A stretch of DNA of 64,000 nucleotides from JBGLNJ01 sp034434835 (GTDB lineage Bacteria; Chloroflexota; Anaerolineae; Fen-1058). Shown here in pieces: positions 1 to 6,828 of the stretch. Each line of letters opens with the position of its first letter. The first letter of the stretch is position 1. Below the pieces are notes generated by a model. It did not search any database. It was not told the DNA's origin and was given only the letters and a program-made list of their open reading frames with translations. The stretch covers positions 1 to 64,000 of the forward strand of contig DAOTXX010000019.1 in the NCBI GenBank assembly GCA_034434835.1. Reading direction: 5' to 3'. The translations under genes were made by a program, and so were the position numbers.

Positions 1-119
1 CGACTGACTTGATCGCTTACTTGGCCGCCAACGCCAAATGGTTGGGCCTGCTCAAACGCAAGCGCAAACGCTCTCGATTCGAATTGGTATTACTCTTGAC
101 AAATCCAGCAGGACCTTAA
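1..119 (+). CDS. C-terminal end of an unidentified protein (partial)
   Basis: The reading frame that starts at base 3 is open for 38 codons and ends with TAA at 117-119. It begins before the window. The visible tail has a hydrophobic and alanine-rich start, then a lysine/arginine cluster (KRKRKR), then a leucine-rich end. That is too little to name a family. The codon choice is ordinary for the window, so I take it as a possible gene end. Being only 38 residues, it could also be a chance open frame. Confidence 0.3.
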   Translation, partial: TDLIAYLAANAKWLGLLKRKRKRSRFELVLLLTNPAGP

Positions 120-126
120 CTTGTGA

Positions 127-172
127 CCAATGGTATTAGGTATTCGCCAATACCTAATACCCAATCCCCAGT
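127..172. repeat. Heptad-period tract 1
   Basis: The sequence falls into successive 7-mers (GGTATTA, GGTATTC, GCCAATA, CCTAATA, CCCAATC). The tract runs into the end of the neighbouring minus-strand hydrolase gene and supplies its last codons (Gly-Ile-Gly-Tyr) and its stop. It is one of about a dozen such tracts in the window. Confidence 0.7.
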
Positions 173-1050
173 GCTTTGTCAAAGAACGTCGTAACGCGCC
201 TCGCATACTCTTGAGGCGCAGAGCCGGTGTATCCGCCATGCCCCGCGCCGGGGACGATCCACAGCTCCTTTGGCTCGCGCGCGGCATCAAAGAGCGACTG
301 CGCTCCGCCTCGCTCCGCCTCGTGTTCGCCGTAAATCAACAGCACCGGACGCGGGCTGATCCGGCTGATGTCTGTCACCGGGCTGACCTGCGCCGGGTCC
401 ACACCTGTATCGAGCCGGTAAAAAGCCAGCACTTGCCATTCGACCAGTTGGCGCAACAGCGGGACCTGATCGCCATGAAAAATGTGCTGCGCCAGATCGT
501 GAAAGCCACCCTCAGCGACCACCGCGCGGATTCGCTCGTCGCGCGCCGCGCCGCGAATCACAATCGTCCCGCCTTCGGAAAAGCCCAGCGCGCCGATACG
601 CAGCCCGGCGTCACGATGGCTGAGATACTCGACCGCGCCGAGCAGCTCGTTCGCCTCCACATAGCCCAGCGAGTTGCGCGCGCCAGGTACATTGCACTGG
701 CGCGAATCATACATCAGCAGACCGTAGCCATGGCGCGCCAGAATCGCCGCATCGCCGAACATGCCATCGCGCTCGCCGCCCAAGCCTGGCACGAGAACGA
801 TCACCGCGCCGTTGCCCGGCGGGACATACCAGCCGTGCGCCGTCACACCGTCGGGCGTCTGGAACGTCACGTCCTCAAAACGCCTGATGCCAATGTCCGC
901 AGGCGTGCGGCTGGCGCGAAAGCAGGGCGTGCGCGTAAAGATGCCCGTGTAAAGGTAGCTGAGGCCGGTCAGCACCAGGAACAGGATCAGCGCCAGCATC
1001 GCCAGCGCAAAGACTAACAGGTTCAGCCAGTAGCGCATCCGGCGGGTCAC
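154..1050 (-). CDS. Membrane-anchored alpha/beta hydrolase
   Basis: A 298-residue protein. An N-terminal membrane segment (about residues 8-32) is followed by an alpha/beta-hydrolase fold of the dienelactone hydrolase or acyl-peptidase type. The nucleophile elbow GFSEGG lies near residue 158. The acid is probably in the LLIYGEHE strand and the catalytic His is in GAGHGG near the end. The start is GTG at 1050 with an AAGGGCAG ribosome site. ATG at 1038 is an alternative. The gene lies 12 bases after the zinc-ribbon gene, so the two are probably co-transcribed. The substrate cannot be told. The C-terminus is made from a heptad repeat, which suggests that the repeat expanded into the gene end. 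Confidence 0.85.
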   Translation of the reverse strand: MTRRMRYWLNLLVFALAMLALILFLVLTGLSYLYTGIFTRTPCFRASRTPADIGIRRFEDVTFQTPDGVTAHGWYVPPGNGAVIVLVPGLGGERDGMFGDAAILARHGYGLLMYDSRQCNVPGARNSLGYVEANELLGAVEYLSHRDAGLRIGALGFSEGGTIVIRGAARDERIRAVVAEGGFHDLAQHIFHGDQVPLLRQLVEWQVLAFYRLDTGVDPAQVSPVTDISRISPRPVLLIYGEHEAERGGAQSLFDAAREPKELWIVPGAGHGGYTGSAPQEYARRVTTFFDKALGIGY

Positions 1051-1062
1051 ATTCTGCCCTTG

Positions 1063-1305
1063 CTAGTCGGCAAAGATGACTTCGAGAATGGTTCCCACAT
1101 CGTCCCTGCCCGCCAGCGTCCTGAGGTTATAGATCTCGGTGTATCCACAGTTGTTACACGAGACAAACGCATACTGGTAGGGCTGAATTTCGAGCAGCCT
1201 GGATAAACCCGTGCCCGACATCGCCAACTTTTCAACATGCCCGCCACGCTGATGGCATTTGGCGCACACAAATGCTGCACTCAGTTGTTGTTCTATGTCA
1301 GCCAT
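1063..1305 (-). CDS. Small zinc-ribbon protein
   Basis: An 80-residue protein with two Cys pairs, CAKC near residue 14 and CNNC near residue 51. This is the layout of a zinc ribbon. Similar small proteins are often annotated as predicted nucleic-acid-binding zinc-ribbon proteins. The ATG at 1305 was chosen because AAAGGAGAGG lies just upstream; the frame is open further but without a ribosome site. The gene sits between a PH-like membrane protein (61 bases upstream) and the hydrolase. Its exact role is unknown. Confidence 0.75.
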   Translation of the reverse strand: MADIEQQLSAAFVCAKCHQRGGHVEKLAMSGTGLSRLLEIQPYQYAFVSCNNCGYTEIYNLRTLAGRDDVGTILEVIFAD

Positions 1306-1366
1306 TTTGAGCCTCTCCTTTGCCAGTCGCTGCGATGCAATATATATCGAAACGCACGATCTCAAA

Positions 1367-1984
1367 TCACCGTTGGCGACTGTAAACGTATTGCGGAAAT
1401 CTTTTGTGAATCAGCGAAACGATCTGCGCGGCCTCTACCTCATCCAGGCTAGTGCCAAAACGAAAAGTCTTGACCCCGCCCCAAATCGTCCTACCACAGT
1501 TGAACGCAATCTTGCCTCGCTTAAAGTTGAAATACCAAAGTTGCCGAGAAAAGAGCCAGCCTTTCAGCCAATTGGACTTGGGTCGTGACACAAACAGGCC
1601 TTGGATATCACCCGCTTTGAACCTTGCTGCCAGTCCCATCCCAAGGATGTGATGTCGAATGACAATGCCGTCATCGTTGATCTCGACAATCTCTTTGCCA
1701 ACCAAATGCCATAGCAGATCGAGCGTTGTCAAGAGAGGCACAGTTGATGTCAAGAGGAACACCAGGCCCCGAACCGCAAATGCCTGAAGGCTGACGTCCG
1801 GGTTTCCAGGCTGGCCCAAGACGATAACAATAGCGATAATGGCAAACCACACCCACGCTAACGGAGTGGAAAAGATCAGGCCAGCAGTGTGCCATCGTTT
1901 TCCACGATAGGGAAAGACAAGCCTCAGCGATGCTCCAATTTCGTCAACAGAATAATGTTGTGACTCTGGCAATGCGGTCAACAT
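1367..1984 (-). CDS. Two-helix membrane protein with PH-like C-terminal domain
   Basis: A protein of about 205 residues. Two hydrophobic segments (about residues 35-58 and 70-95) are followed by a soluble half. That half begins with an EIVEINDDGIVIRHHILG strand pattern and resembles the bacterial PH-like domains that follow paired membrane helices. No catalytic motif is visible. The start was set at ATG 1984; an upstream ATG at 2008 would add eight residues. The function is unknown. Confidence 0.65.
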   Translation of the reverse strand: MLTALPESQHYSVDEIGASLRLVFPYRGKRWHTAGLIFSTPLAWVWFAIIAIVIVLGQPGNPDVSLQAFAVRGLVFLLTSTVPLLTTLDLLWHLVGKEIVEINDDGIVIRHHILGMGLAARFKAGDIQGLFVSRPKSNWLKGWLFSRQLWYFNFKRGKIAFNCGRTIWGGVKTFRFGTSLDEVEAAQIVSLIHKRFPQYVYSRQR

Positions 1985-2053
1985 GGAGCACCATCCATCG
2001 CAATGCAAGACCTGTTCCTACGCCGCCCATTTTACTCCATCCGCGCCAAACCA

Positions 2054-2087
2054 AAAAGGACGGGAGACTGACTGTTCCCGTCCTTTT
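2054..2087. terminator. Bidirectional hairpin terminator
   Basis: A 12 bp perfect stem (AAAAGGACGGGA / TCCCGTCCTTTT) around a 10-base loop, with A and T runs on the two sides, so it can work in both directions. It lies between the PH-like membrane gene and the GTPase gene and probably ends transcription of the GTPase gene, which is read from the minus strand. Confidence 0.6.
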
Positions 2088-2250
2088 GGGGTCTTGTACT
2101 CCATCTGCCTCGTAGTATAACCGCTCGCCGCAGTGGTGTCAATCCCATCTGCCAATGCCGATTCACCTTGGCCAGTTTGTCGTTGGGGGGCAAAACCCAC
2201 CGTCGCCCAAGACCGCTGCCACTCGCGCAAGTCCATCCGGCTGACCTCAG

Positions 2251-2291
2251 CCCTCCCCGTCCCTCTCCGCAGCGGAGAGAGACAGGGAGGG
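2251..2291. repeat. Long near-perfect palindrome
   Basis: Two 20-base arms (pyrimidine-rich left, purine-rich right) fold back on a one-base centre with two mismatches. It lies just after the GTPase stop codon. There is no T-run, so it is either a dispersed palindromic repeat or an mRNA 3'-end protecting hairpin. Confidence 0.55.
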
Positions 2292-2302
2292 TGAGAGAGG
2301 GG

Positions 2303-3628
2303 TCACCTTTTCGCCCCAAACTTGTTCTTGAGCACATCCACCAGATTCGGCTGGCCGATCTCTTGCAGCTCGTAGCGCACGCGCTGCGTAGGCCGATGGA
2401 TCTCGATCACGCGGCGCAGGTCAATCGGCGTGGCGATGAGCACCAGGTCGCACGGCGTGTTGTTGATCGTCTCGGCCAGGTCAGCCACCTGCTGACCGCC
2501 ATACCCCATCGCCGGGAGCACGGCCCCGGTGTTGGGATACTTTTTGTACGTCTCGGCAATCGTGCCGACGGCGTACGGGCGCGGATCAATGATGTGCGCT
2601 GCGCCAAAACGATGCGCCGCCACGACGCCCGCGCCATAGGCCATTTCGCCATGCGTCAGCGTGGGGCCATCTTCGATCACGAGCACGTCCTTGCCCACAA
2701 TCGAGTTCGGGTCCTCAACAAAAATGGGCGACGCCGCTTCGATGACGACCGCCTTGGGGTTGACCTCGCGGATGTTGCGGCGGACGATGGCGACGTTTTG
2801 CATGTCGGCCGTGTCAATCTTGTTGATGACAATGACATCGGCACGGCGCAGGTTCGATTCGCCGGGGTGGTAGGTCATGTCGTGGCCGGGCCGATGCGGA
2901 TCGTCCACAACAATGTGCAAGTCGGGCACATAGAACGGCAAATCGTTGTTGCCGCCGTCCCAGACGACGATGTCGGCTTCCTTTTCAGCCTCGCGCAAGA
3001 TGCGCTCGTAATCCACGCCTGCATAGATGACCGCGCCCAGGTCAATGTGCGGTTCATACTCCTCACGCTCCTCGATGGTACACTGGTATTGGTCGAGGTC
3101 GCCATAGTCGGCAAAACGCTGAACGGCCTGTTTGACCAGGTCGCCATAGGGCATCGGATGGCGGACGCTGACAACCCTGTAGCCCATGTCGCGCAGGATG
3201 CGCACCACGCGGCGAGTGGTCTGGCTCTTGCCAGAGCCGGTGCGCACCGCGCATACTGCGACGACCGGCTGGCTGGACTTGAGCATCGTGACCCGGCTGC
3301 CCATCAGCCGAAAGTCCGCACCAGCCGCCAGCACCGTGGAGGCCTTGTGCATCACATATTCGTGCGAAACGTCGCTGTAGGCAAAGATCACCTGGTCCAC
3401 TTGCAGTTCTTTGACCAGCTTGACCAGGTCCGCTTCGGGATAAATCGGGATACCCTGGGGGTAGAGCCGACCGGCCAGGGCCGCCGGATAGACGCGCCCC
3501 TCGATGTTGGGGATTTGCGTCGCGGTGAAAGCGACCACCTCATAATCGGGATGGTCACGAAAGTAGACGTTGAAATTGTGAAAGTCGCGCCCGGCGGCGC
3601 CCATGATCAACACACGAGTCTTGGACAT
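2303..3628 (-). CDS. GTPase resembling cyclic 2,3-diphosphoglycerate synthetase
   Basis: A 441-residue protein. It has an N-terminal Rossmann-like part (MGAAGRDFHNF, residues 9-19), a P-loop RTGSGKS near residue 129 and an NKID GTP-specificity motif near residue 267. This order matches the COG2403 family that includes archaeal cyclic 2,3-diphosphoglycerate synthetase, which makes an osmolyte from 2,3-bisphosphoglycerate. In bacteria the family is usually annotated only as a GTPase, so the substrate is uncertain. It stands alone: there is a repeat-filled gap of 281 bases upstream and a hairpin terminator downstream. The ATG at 3628 has a GGAGAAC ribosome site. Confidence 0.8.
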   Translation of the reverse strand: MSKTRVLIMGAAGRDFHNFNVYFRDHPDYEVVAFTATQIPNIEGRVYPAALAGRLYPQGIPIYPEADLVKLVKELQVDQVIFAYSDVSHEYVMHKASTVLAAGADFRLMGSRVTMLKSSQPVVAVCAVRTGSGKSQTTRRVVRILRDMGYRVVSVRHPMPYGDLVKQAVQRFADYGDLDQYQCTIEEREEYEPHIDLGAVIYAGVDYERILREAEKEADIVVWDGGNNDLPFYVPDLHIVVDDPHRPGHDMTYHPGESNLRRADVIVINKIDTADMQNVAIVRRNIREVNPKAVVIEAASPIFVEDPNSIVGKDVLVIEDGPTLTHGEMAYGAGVVAAHRFGAAHIIDPRPYAVGTIAETYKKYPNTGAVLPAMGYGGQQVADLAETINNTPCDLVLIATPIDLRRVIEIHRPTQRVRYELQEIGQPNLVDVLKNKFGAKR

Positions 3629-3650
3629 TTCTAGTTCTCCTTCAACCGGG

Positions 3651-3732
3651 GTGTCAACTTTAGCTGTGGAGTGTGGCCTTCAGGCCGCATTTCACGCAGG
3701 CTAAAGCCTGCACTCCAACTTTGAGTTGACAC
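3651..3732. repeat. 82 bp nested inverted-repeat element
   Basis: The ends are an exact 9 bp inverted repeat (GTGTCAACT / AGTTGACAC). Inside is a second inverted pair (TGGAGTG at 3667 / CACTCCA at 3711), and inside that are two perfect hairpins: GGCCT-TC-AGGCC at 3675-3686 and GCAGGCT-AA-AGCCTGC at 3696-3711. No direct duplication flanks it. It fills most of the gap between the GTPase gene and nusB. It could be a MITE remnant or a REP-type element. Confidence 0.6.
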
Positions 3733-3909
3733 TCTTGCTCCTTCAATAGCATAGACTTGCGAGGTTCTGAAAACCCGGAGGTCTCGGATTCAGGTGTACG
3801 ACGACGGGGCAGGCCCGTCCGAGGCAAGACTCGTGGGGATTACGGATCGCAAATATCAGACCAGTAGCAACAGACCCAGTCTTTCACAAGTCCTGTGGAG
3901 TGCGACATG

Positions 3910-4308
3910 TTACATGGCCGCCACCGCGCCCAGCACGCCGTTCACAAAACGCGGCGCGCTATCGGAGCCGAACAACTTGGCCAGCTCGACCGCTTCGTTG
4001 ATCGCCACCTTAATCGGCGTCAGCTTGCCGATGTAGAATTCGTAAATCGCAATACGCAGGACATTCCGATCGATCACGGCCATCTGGTCCACCGGCCACT
4101 CGGGCGCATGACGCTGGATCATCTCGTCCAGCTCGGATTTGTGCTTGAGCACACCCGTGATCAGGTCGCGGACAAATGCCTGTCCCTCTTCAGGCAGGGG
4201 ATCGTCGGCCAGCCGCTGATCGAGCACAGTGCCCGGCGGATGTTGAGTCGTATCAATTTCGTAAAGAGCCTGAAGCGCCAGGACGCGCGCATGACGACGA
4301 ACTTTCAC
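3910..4308 (-). CDS. nusB: Transcription antitermination protein NusB
   Basis: A 132-residue all-helical protein of normal NusB length. It starts with the typical RRHARVLALQALYEID and ends with the conserved NEAVELAKLFGSDSAPRFVNGVLGAV block. NusB binds NusE and boxA RNA and promotes antitermination of rRNA operons. Its ATG overlaps the stop of the upstream Asp23-family gene by four bases (ATGA), so the two are translationally coupled. Confidence 0.95.
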   Translation of the reverse strand: MKVRRHARVLALQALYEIDTTQHPPGTVLDQRLADDPLPEEGQAFVRDLITGVLKHKSELDEMIQRHAPEWPVDQMAVIDRNVLRIAIYEFYIGKLTPIKVAINEAVELAKLFGSDSAPRFVNGVLGAVAAM

Positions 4309-4664
4309 GGGCTTTCCGATTTCAACTCTGCTTCTGGATAAGCGACATCTTGAATGTGGACGTTAATGGACTCGGGCGACATGCCGACCATATCGCGGAC
4401 GGCACGAGCGACCGCCTCTTGAATCCGCCGGCCGACCTCGCGCAGATTGGCGTTGGCATCCGCCACAATGAACAAGTCAAAGCGCACGCGGTCGCCTTCG
4501 ACCTCAAGCAGCACCCCTTGATCGCTGCCGCGCCGCAGCCAGCCTTGCACCCCTGAGGGGATCATCCGCACGACCCCAGGGACACTGGCCGTCGTCAGGC
4601 GAGCGATAGTGATCAGCACATTATGCGCAATCGTGACACGGCCTGGCGAGTCGTCGTACATCAT
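4305..4664 (-). CDS. Asp23/Gls24 family envelope stress protein
   Basis: A 119-residue protein with the family pattern: RVTIAHNVLITIARLTTASVPGV at the N-terminus, a central FDLFIVADANANLREVGRRIQEAV and a C-terminal VNVHIQDV-type strand (here INVHIQDV). Members are small cytoplasmic or membrane-associated proteins tied to envelope homeostasis, often located just before nusB, as here. It lies 12 bases after fabG and overlaps nusB, so fabG-asp23-nusB forms one operon. Confidence 0.9.
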   Translation of the reverse strand: MMYDDSPGRVTIAHNVLITIARLTTASVPGVVRMIPSGVQGWLRRGSDQGVLLEVEGDRVRFDLFIVADANANLREVGRRIQEAVARAVRDMVGMSPESINVHIQDVAYPEAELKSESP

Positions 4665-4676
4665 TGTCTCCCCTCG

Positions 4677-5423
4677 CTACTGCATCACCATGCCACCGTC
4701 CACCGAAAGCACCTGCCCGGTGATGAAGGCTGCCTCATCCGAAGCAAAAAATGCGACGGCGTAAGCGATCTCTTCCGGCTTGGCCCAGCGTCCCAGCGGC
4801 GTTACTTTGATGGCCGCCTCTTTCAATTCCTGCGGCAGATTTTCCGTGAGCGCGGTGAGGACAAACCCCGGCGCGACGACGTTGACCGTGATGTTGCGGC
4901 TGCCCACCTCTTTGGCCAGCGACTTGGAAAAACCGATCAGCCCGGCCTTGGACGCCGCATAGTTGGTCTGCCCGGCATTGCCCGCCAGCCCAGCCACCGA
5001 CGAGATATTGATGATGCGCCCGTAACGCTGTTTCATCATCGTGCGGATGACGGCTTTGCAGCAGTTGAACGCACCTTTGAGGTTCACATCGAGCACGTCA
5101 TCCCAGTCTTGTTCGCTGATCCGCAGGATGAGGTTATCACGTGTGATGCCCGCGTTGTTGACCAGGATGTCCACGCGACCAAAACTTGCGACGGCACAGT
5201 CAATGAACTCTTGGGCGCTTTGGGCATCGGACACCTCCACGCGACAGCCGCTCACGCGGCGTCCGGTGGCCGTGGCGATCTCGGCCGCCGTAACCTGCGC
5301 CTGCTGTTCCAATCGGTCGCCGCAGACGACATCCGCGCCGCGCTGAGCCAACACTTGAGCAATCGCTCGCCCGATGCCGCGCGACGCCCCGGTGACTACT
5401 GCAACTCGACCTTCGAACGTCAT
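4677..5423 (-). CDS. fabG: 3-oxoacyl-ACP reductase FabG
   Basis: A 248-residue short-chain dehydrogenase. It has the NADP-binding TGASRGIG near residue 10, NNAG near residue 88, a catalytic Ser in INISSVAG and the YAASK Tyr/Lys pair, and it ends with TGQVLSVDGGMVMQ. This is the usual length and motif set of FabG, which reduces 3-oxoacyl-ACP in fatty-acid elongation. The start is ATG 5423, preceded by AGAGGTGAATGTC. The longer frame upstream crosses the likely promoter. It is the first gene of fabG-asp23-nusB. Confidence 0.9.
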   Translation of the reverse strand: MTFEGRVAVVTGASRGIGRAIAQVLAQRGADVVCGDRLEQQAQVTAAEIATATGRRVSGCRVEVSDAQSAQEFIDCAVASFGRVDILVNNAGITRDNLILRISEQDWDDVLDVNLKGAFNCCKAVIRTMMKQRYGRIINISSVAGLAGNAGQTNYAASKAGLIGFSKSLAKEVGSRNITVNVVAPGFVLTALTENLPQELKEAAIKVTPLGRWAKPEEIAYAVAFFASDEAAFITGQVLSVDGGMVMQ

Positions 5424-5460
5424 GACATTCACCTCTTGACTGGAGATCACGTGCACACAG

Positions 5461-5488
5461 ATTGTACCACGAGATTGAAGCAAGGCAA
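5461..5488 (-). promoter_or_regulatory. Predicted promoter of fabG-asp23-nusB
   Basis: Read on the minus strand, TTGCCT and TACAAT are 16 bases apart. Transcription would start about 30 bases before the fabG ATG. It is paired with a divergent promoter on the other strand within the same 60 bases. Confidence 0.45.
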
Positions 5489-5493
5489 AGCTG

Positions 5494-5521
5494 TTGCATT
5501 AAACCAACGGAAGATTATAAT
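5494..5521 (+). promoter_or_regulatory. Predicted promoter of the DUF362 gene
   Basis: TTGCAT and TATAAT are separated by 16 bases, about 80 bases before the ATG at 5601. It is divergent from the fabG promoter. Confidence 0.5.
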
Positions 5522-5600
5522 ACAACCGAACAACATCCTCCGCTCAATCAGCATCGCAGGCGGCGCCGTGCTGTTCAACCTATTCACCCAGGAGACCATC

Positions 5601-6764
5601 ATGTCCAGTCCAGTCTTTTTCGGCTCTGCTCGCCAGGCACGCCTGGAAGCTAAAGAAACCCTTCCCGCCAAGCTCGATCTGATCCTCGAACAGCTTCACG
5701 TGCGCGACCGGGTCAAGGACCAGACGGTCGCGATCAAGATGCACACCGGAAACAATATCGGATATTCGACGGTTCATCCCGTGTTTGTCCGCAAGGTCGT
5801 TCAGGCGGTCAAAGAAGGTGGAGGCAAGCCATTTGTGTGCGACGTGAACTGGGATGTGAAAGGCGCTGAGGAGCGCGGTTACTCGTCGGAAACGCTTGGC
5901 TGCCCGGTCTATCCTGCCGCCGGGCCGGACGAAAAGTATTTCTATCTGCACGAGCGCCCATACAAGAACATCAAGCAGTGGAAGGTCGCCGGGCTAATCC
6001 AGGACGCAACGTTCCTGATCAACCTGGCGCACGCCAAGGGGCATCCAAGTTGCGGCTATGGCGGCGCGTTCAAAAACCTGGCGCTGGGCTGCATGGTAGG
6101 CGAAACGCGCAGCGCGATGCACGACACCATGCACTTTGACCGTTACTGGTTCGCCGATCGCTGCCCGGACGAGGCCGCGCGTAAACGCATCGTCGAGGTT
6201 TGCCCCCACGAAGCGCTCGTCGAGGACAAGAATGATCCAAAGGAGTTGCACCTGCACCCAGAGCAGTGCAACCAATGCGGGCGCTGCTTGCAGGTGGCCC
6301 CGCCTGGCAGCCTCAAGATTGACGCTGTCAACTTTCACAGTTTTCAAGAAGCGTGCGCGATCAGCGTCAGCATCAGTCTTGCGACGTTTGAGAAAGGCCA
6401 GACCACACACCTCGTCCTGGCGACGCACATGACGCCCGTATGCGACTGCTTTGGCTTTACCAGCATGCCCATTTTGCCGGATGCCGGCGTGTTCGGCTCG
6501 GACGACATCGTCGCGCTCGATCAGGCTGTGCTGGACGTGACAGGGCAGACGCGGCTCATTGAAGAGAACATTCCCACTTCGATGGAAGTTCACACGCGCG
6601 AGGGACATCCCTTCCGCTGGCTGCATGGGCCGCTCAAAGATCCTTATCTGGTGGTGCAGTATGGCGAACAACTGGGACTGGGCACGCGCCAGTACGAATT
6701 GATTGACGTGTTGCCCGTCGAGCAGATCACGCGCGCGCCAATGGGCTACATCCCGGCCAGGTAA
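5601..6764 (+). CDS. DUF362 protein with incomplete ferredoxin motif
   Basis: A 387-residue protein of the DUF362 family: KMHTGNNIGYSTVHP near residue 48, then LINLAHAKGHPSCGYGGAFKNLALG near 140. DUF362 proteins often carry 4Fe-4S clusters and sit with redox genes, but their reaction is not known. Here a cluster region exists (VCPHEAL near residue 200 and CNQCGRCLQVAP near 223), but the fourth Cys of the usual CxxCxxCxxxCP is replaced by Ala, so a standard cluster is doubtful. The ATG has a CAGGAG site. A much longer frame upstream overlaps fabG and was rejected. Confidence 0.85.
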   Translation: MSSPVFFGSARQARLEAKETLPAKLDLILEQLHVRDRVKDQTVAIKMHTGNNIGYSTVHPVFVRKVVQAVKEGGGKPFVCDVNWDVKGAEERGYSSETLGCPVYPAAGPDEKYFYLHERPYKNIKQWKVAGLIQDATFLINLAHAKGHPSCGYGGAFKNLALGCMVGETRSAMHDTMHFDRYWFADRCPDEAARKRIVEVCPHEALVEDKNDPKELHLHPEQCNQCGRCLQVAPPGSLKIDAVNFHSFQEACAISVSISLATFEKGQTTHLVLATHMTPVCDCFGFTSMPILPDAGVFGSDDIVALDQAVLDVTGQTRLIEENIPTSMEVHTREGHPFRWLHGPLKDPYLVVQYGEQLGLGTRQYELIDVLPVEQITRAPMGYIPAR

Positions 6765-6788
6765 GGGCGAGGGCCACGAACATAAAAA

Positions 6789-6814
6789 AGCGCGGGAGAC
6801 TCCCCGCGCTTTTT
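6789..6814. terminator. Bidirectional terminator between DUF362 gene and pheT
   Basis: The stem AGCGCGGG / CCCGCGCT is preceded by six A and followed by five T. It serves the two convergent genes that end at 6764 and 6829. Confidence 0.85.
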
Positions 6815-6828
6815 GTTGACCTCAAATG

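Noticed and set aside
2168..3634. Long plus-strand frame opposite the GTPase gene
   Set aside because: It is the mirror of a well-supported gene; the His/Arg/Asp-rich translation has no domain pattern.
4623..5600. Upstream extension of the DUF362 frame to 713 codons
   Set aside because: It runs through fabG on the opposite strand, has no ribosome site, and the family pattern starts at the ATG at 5601.
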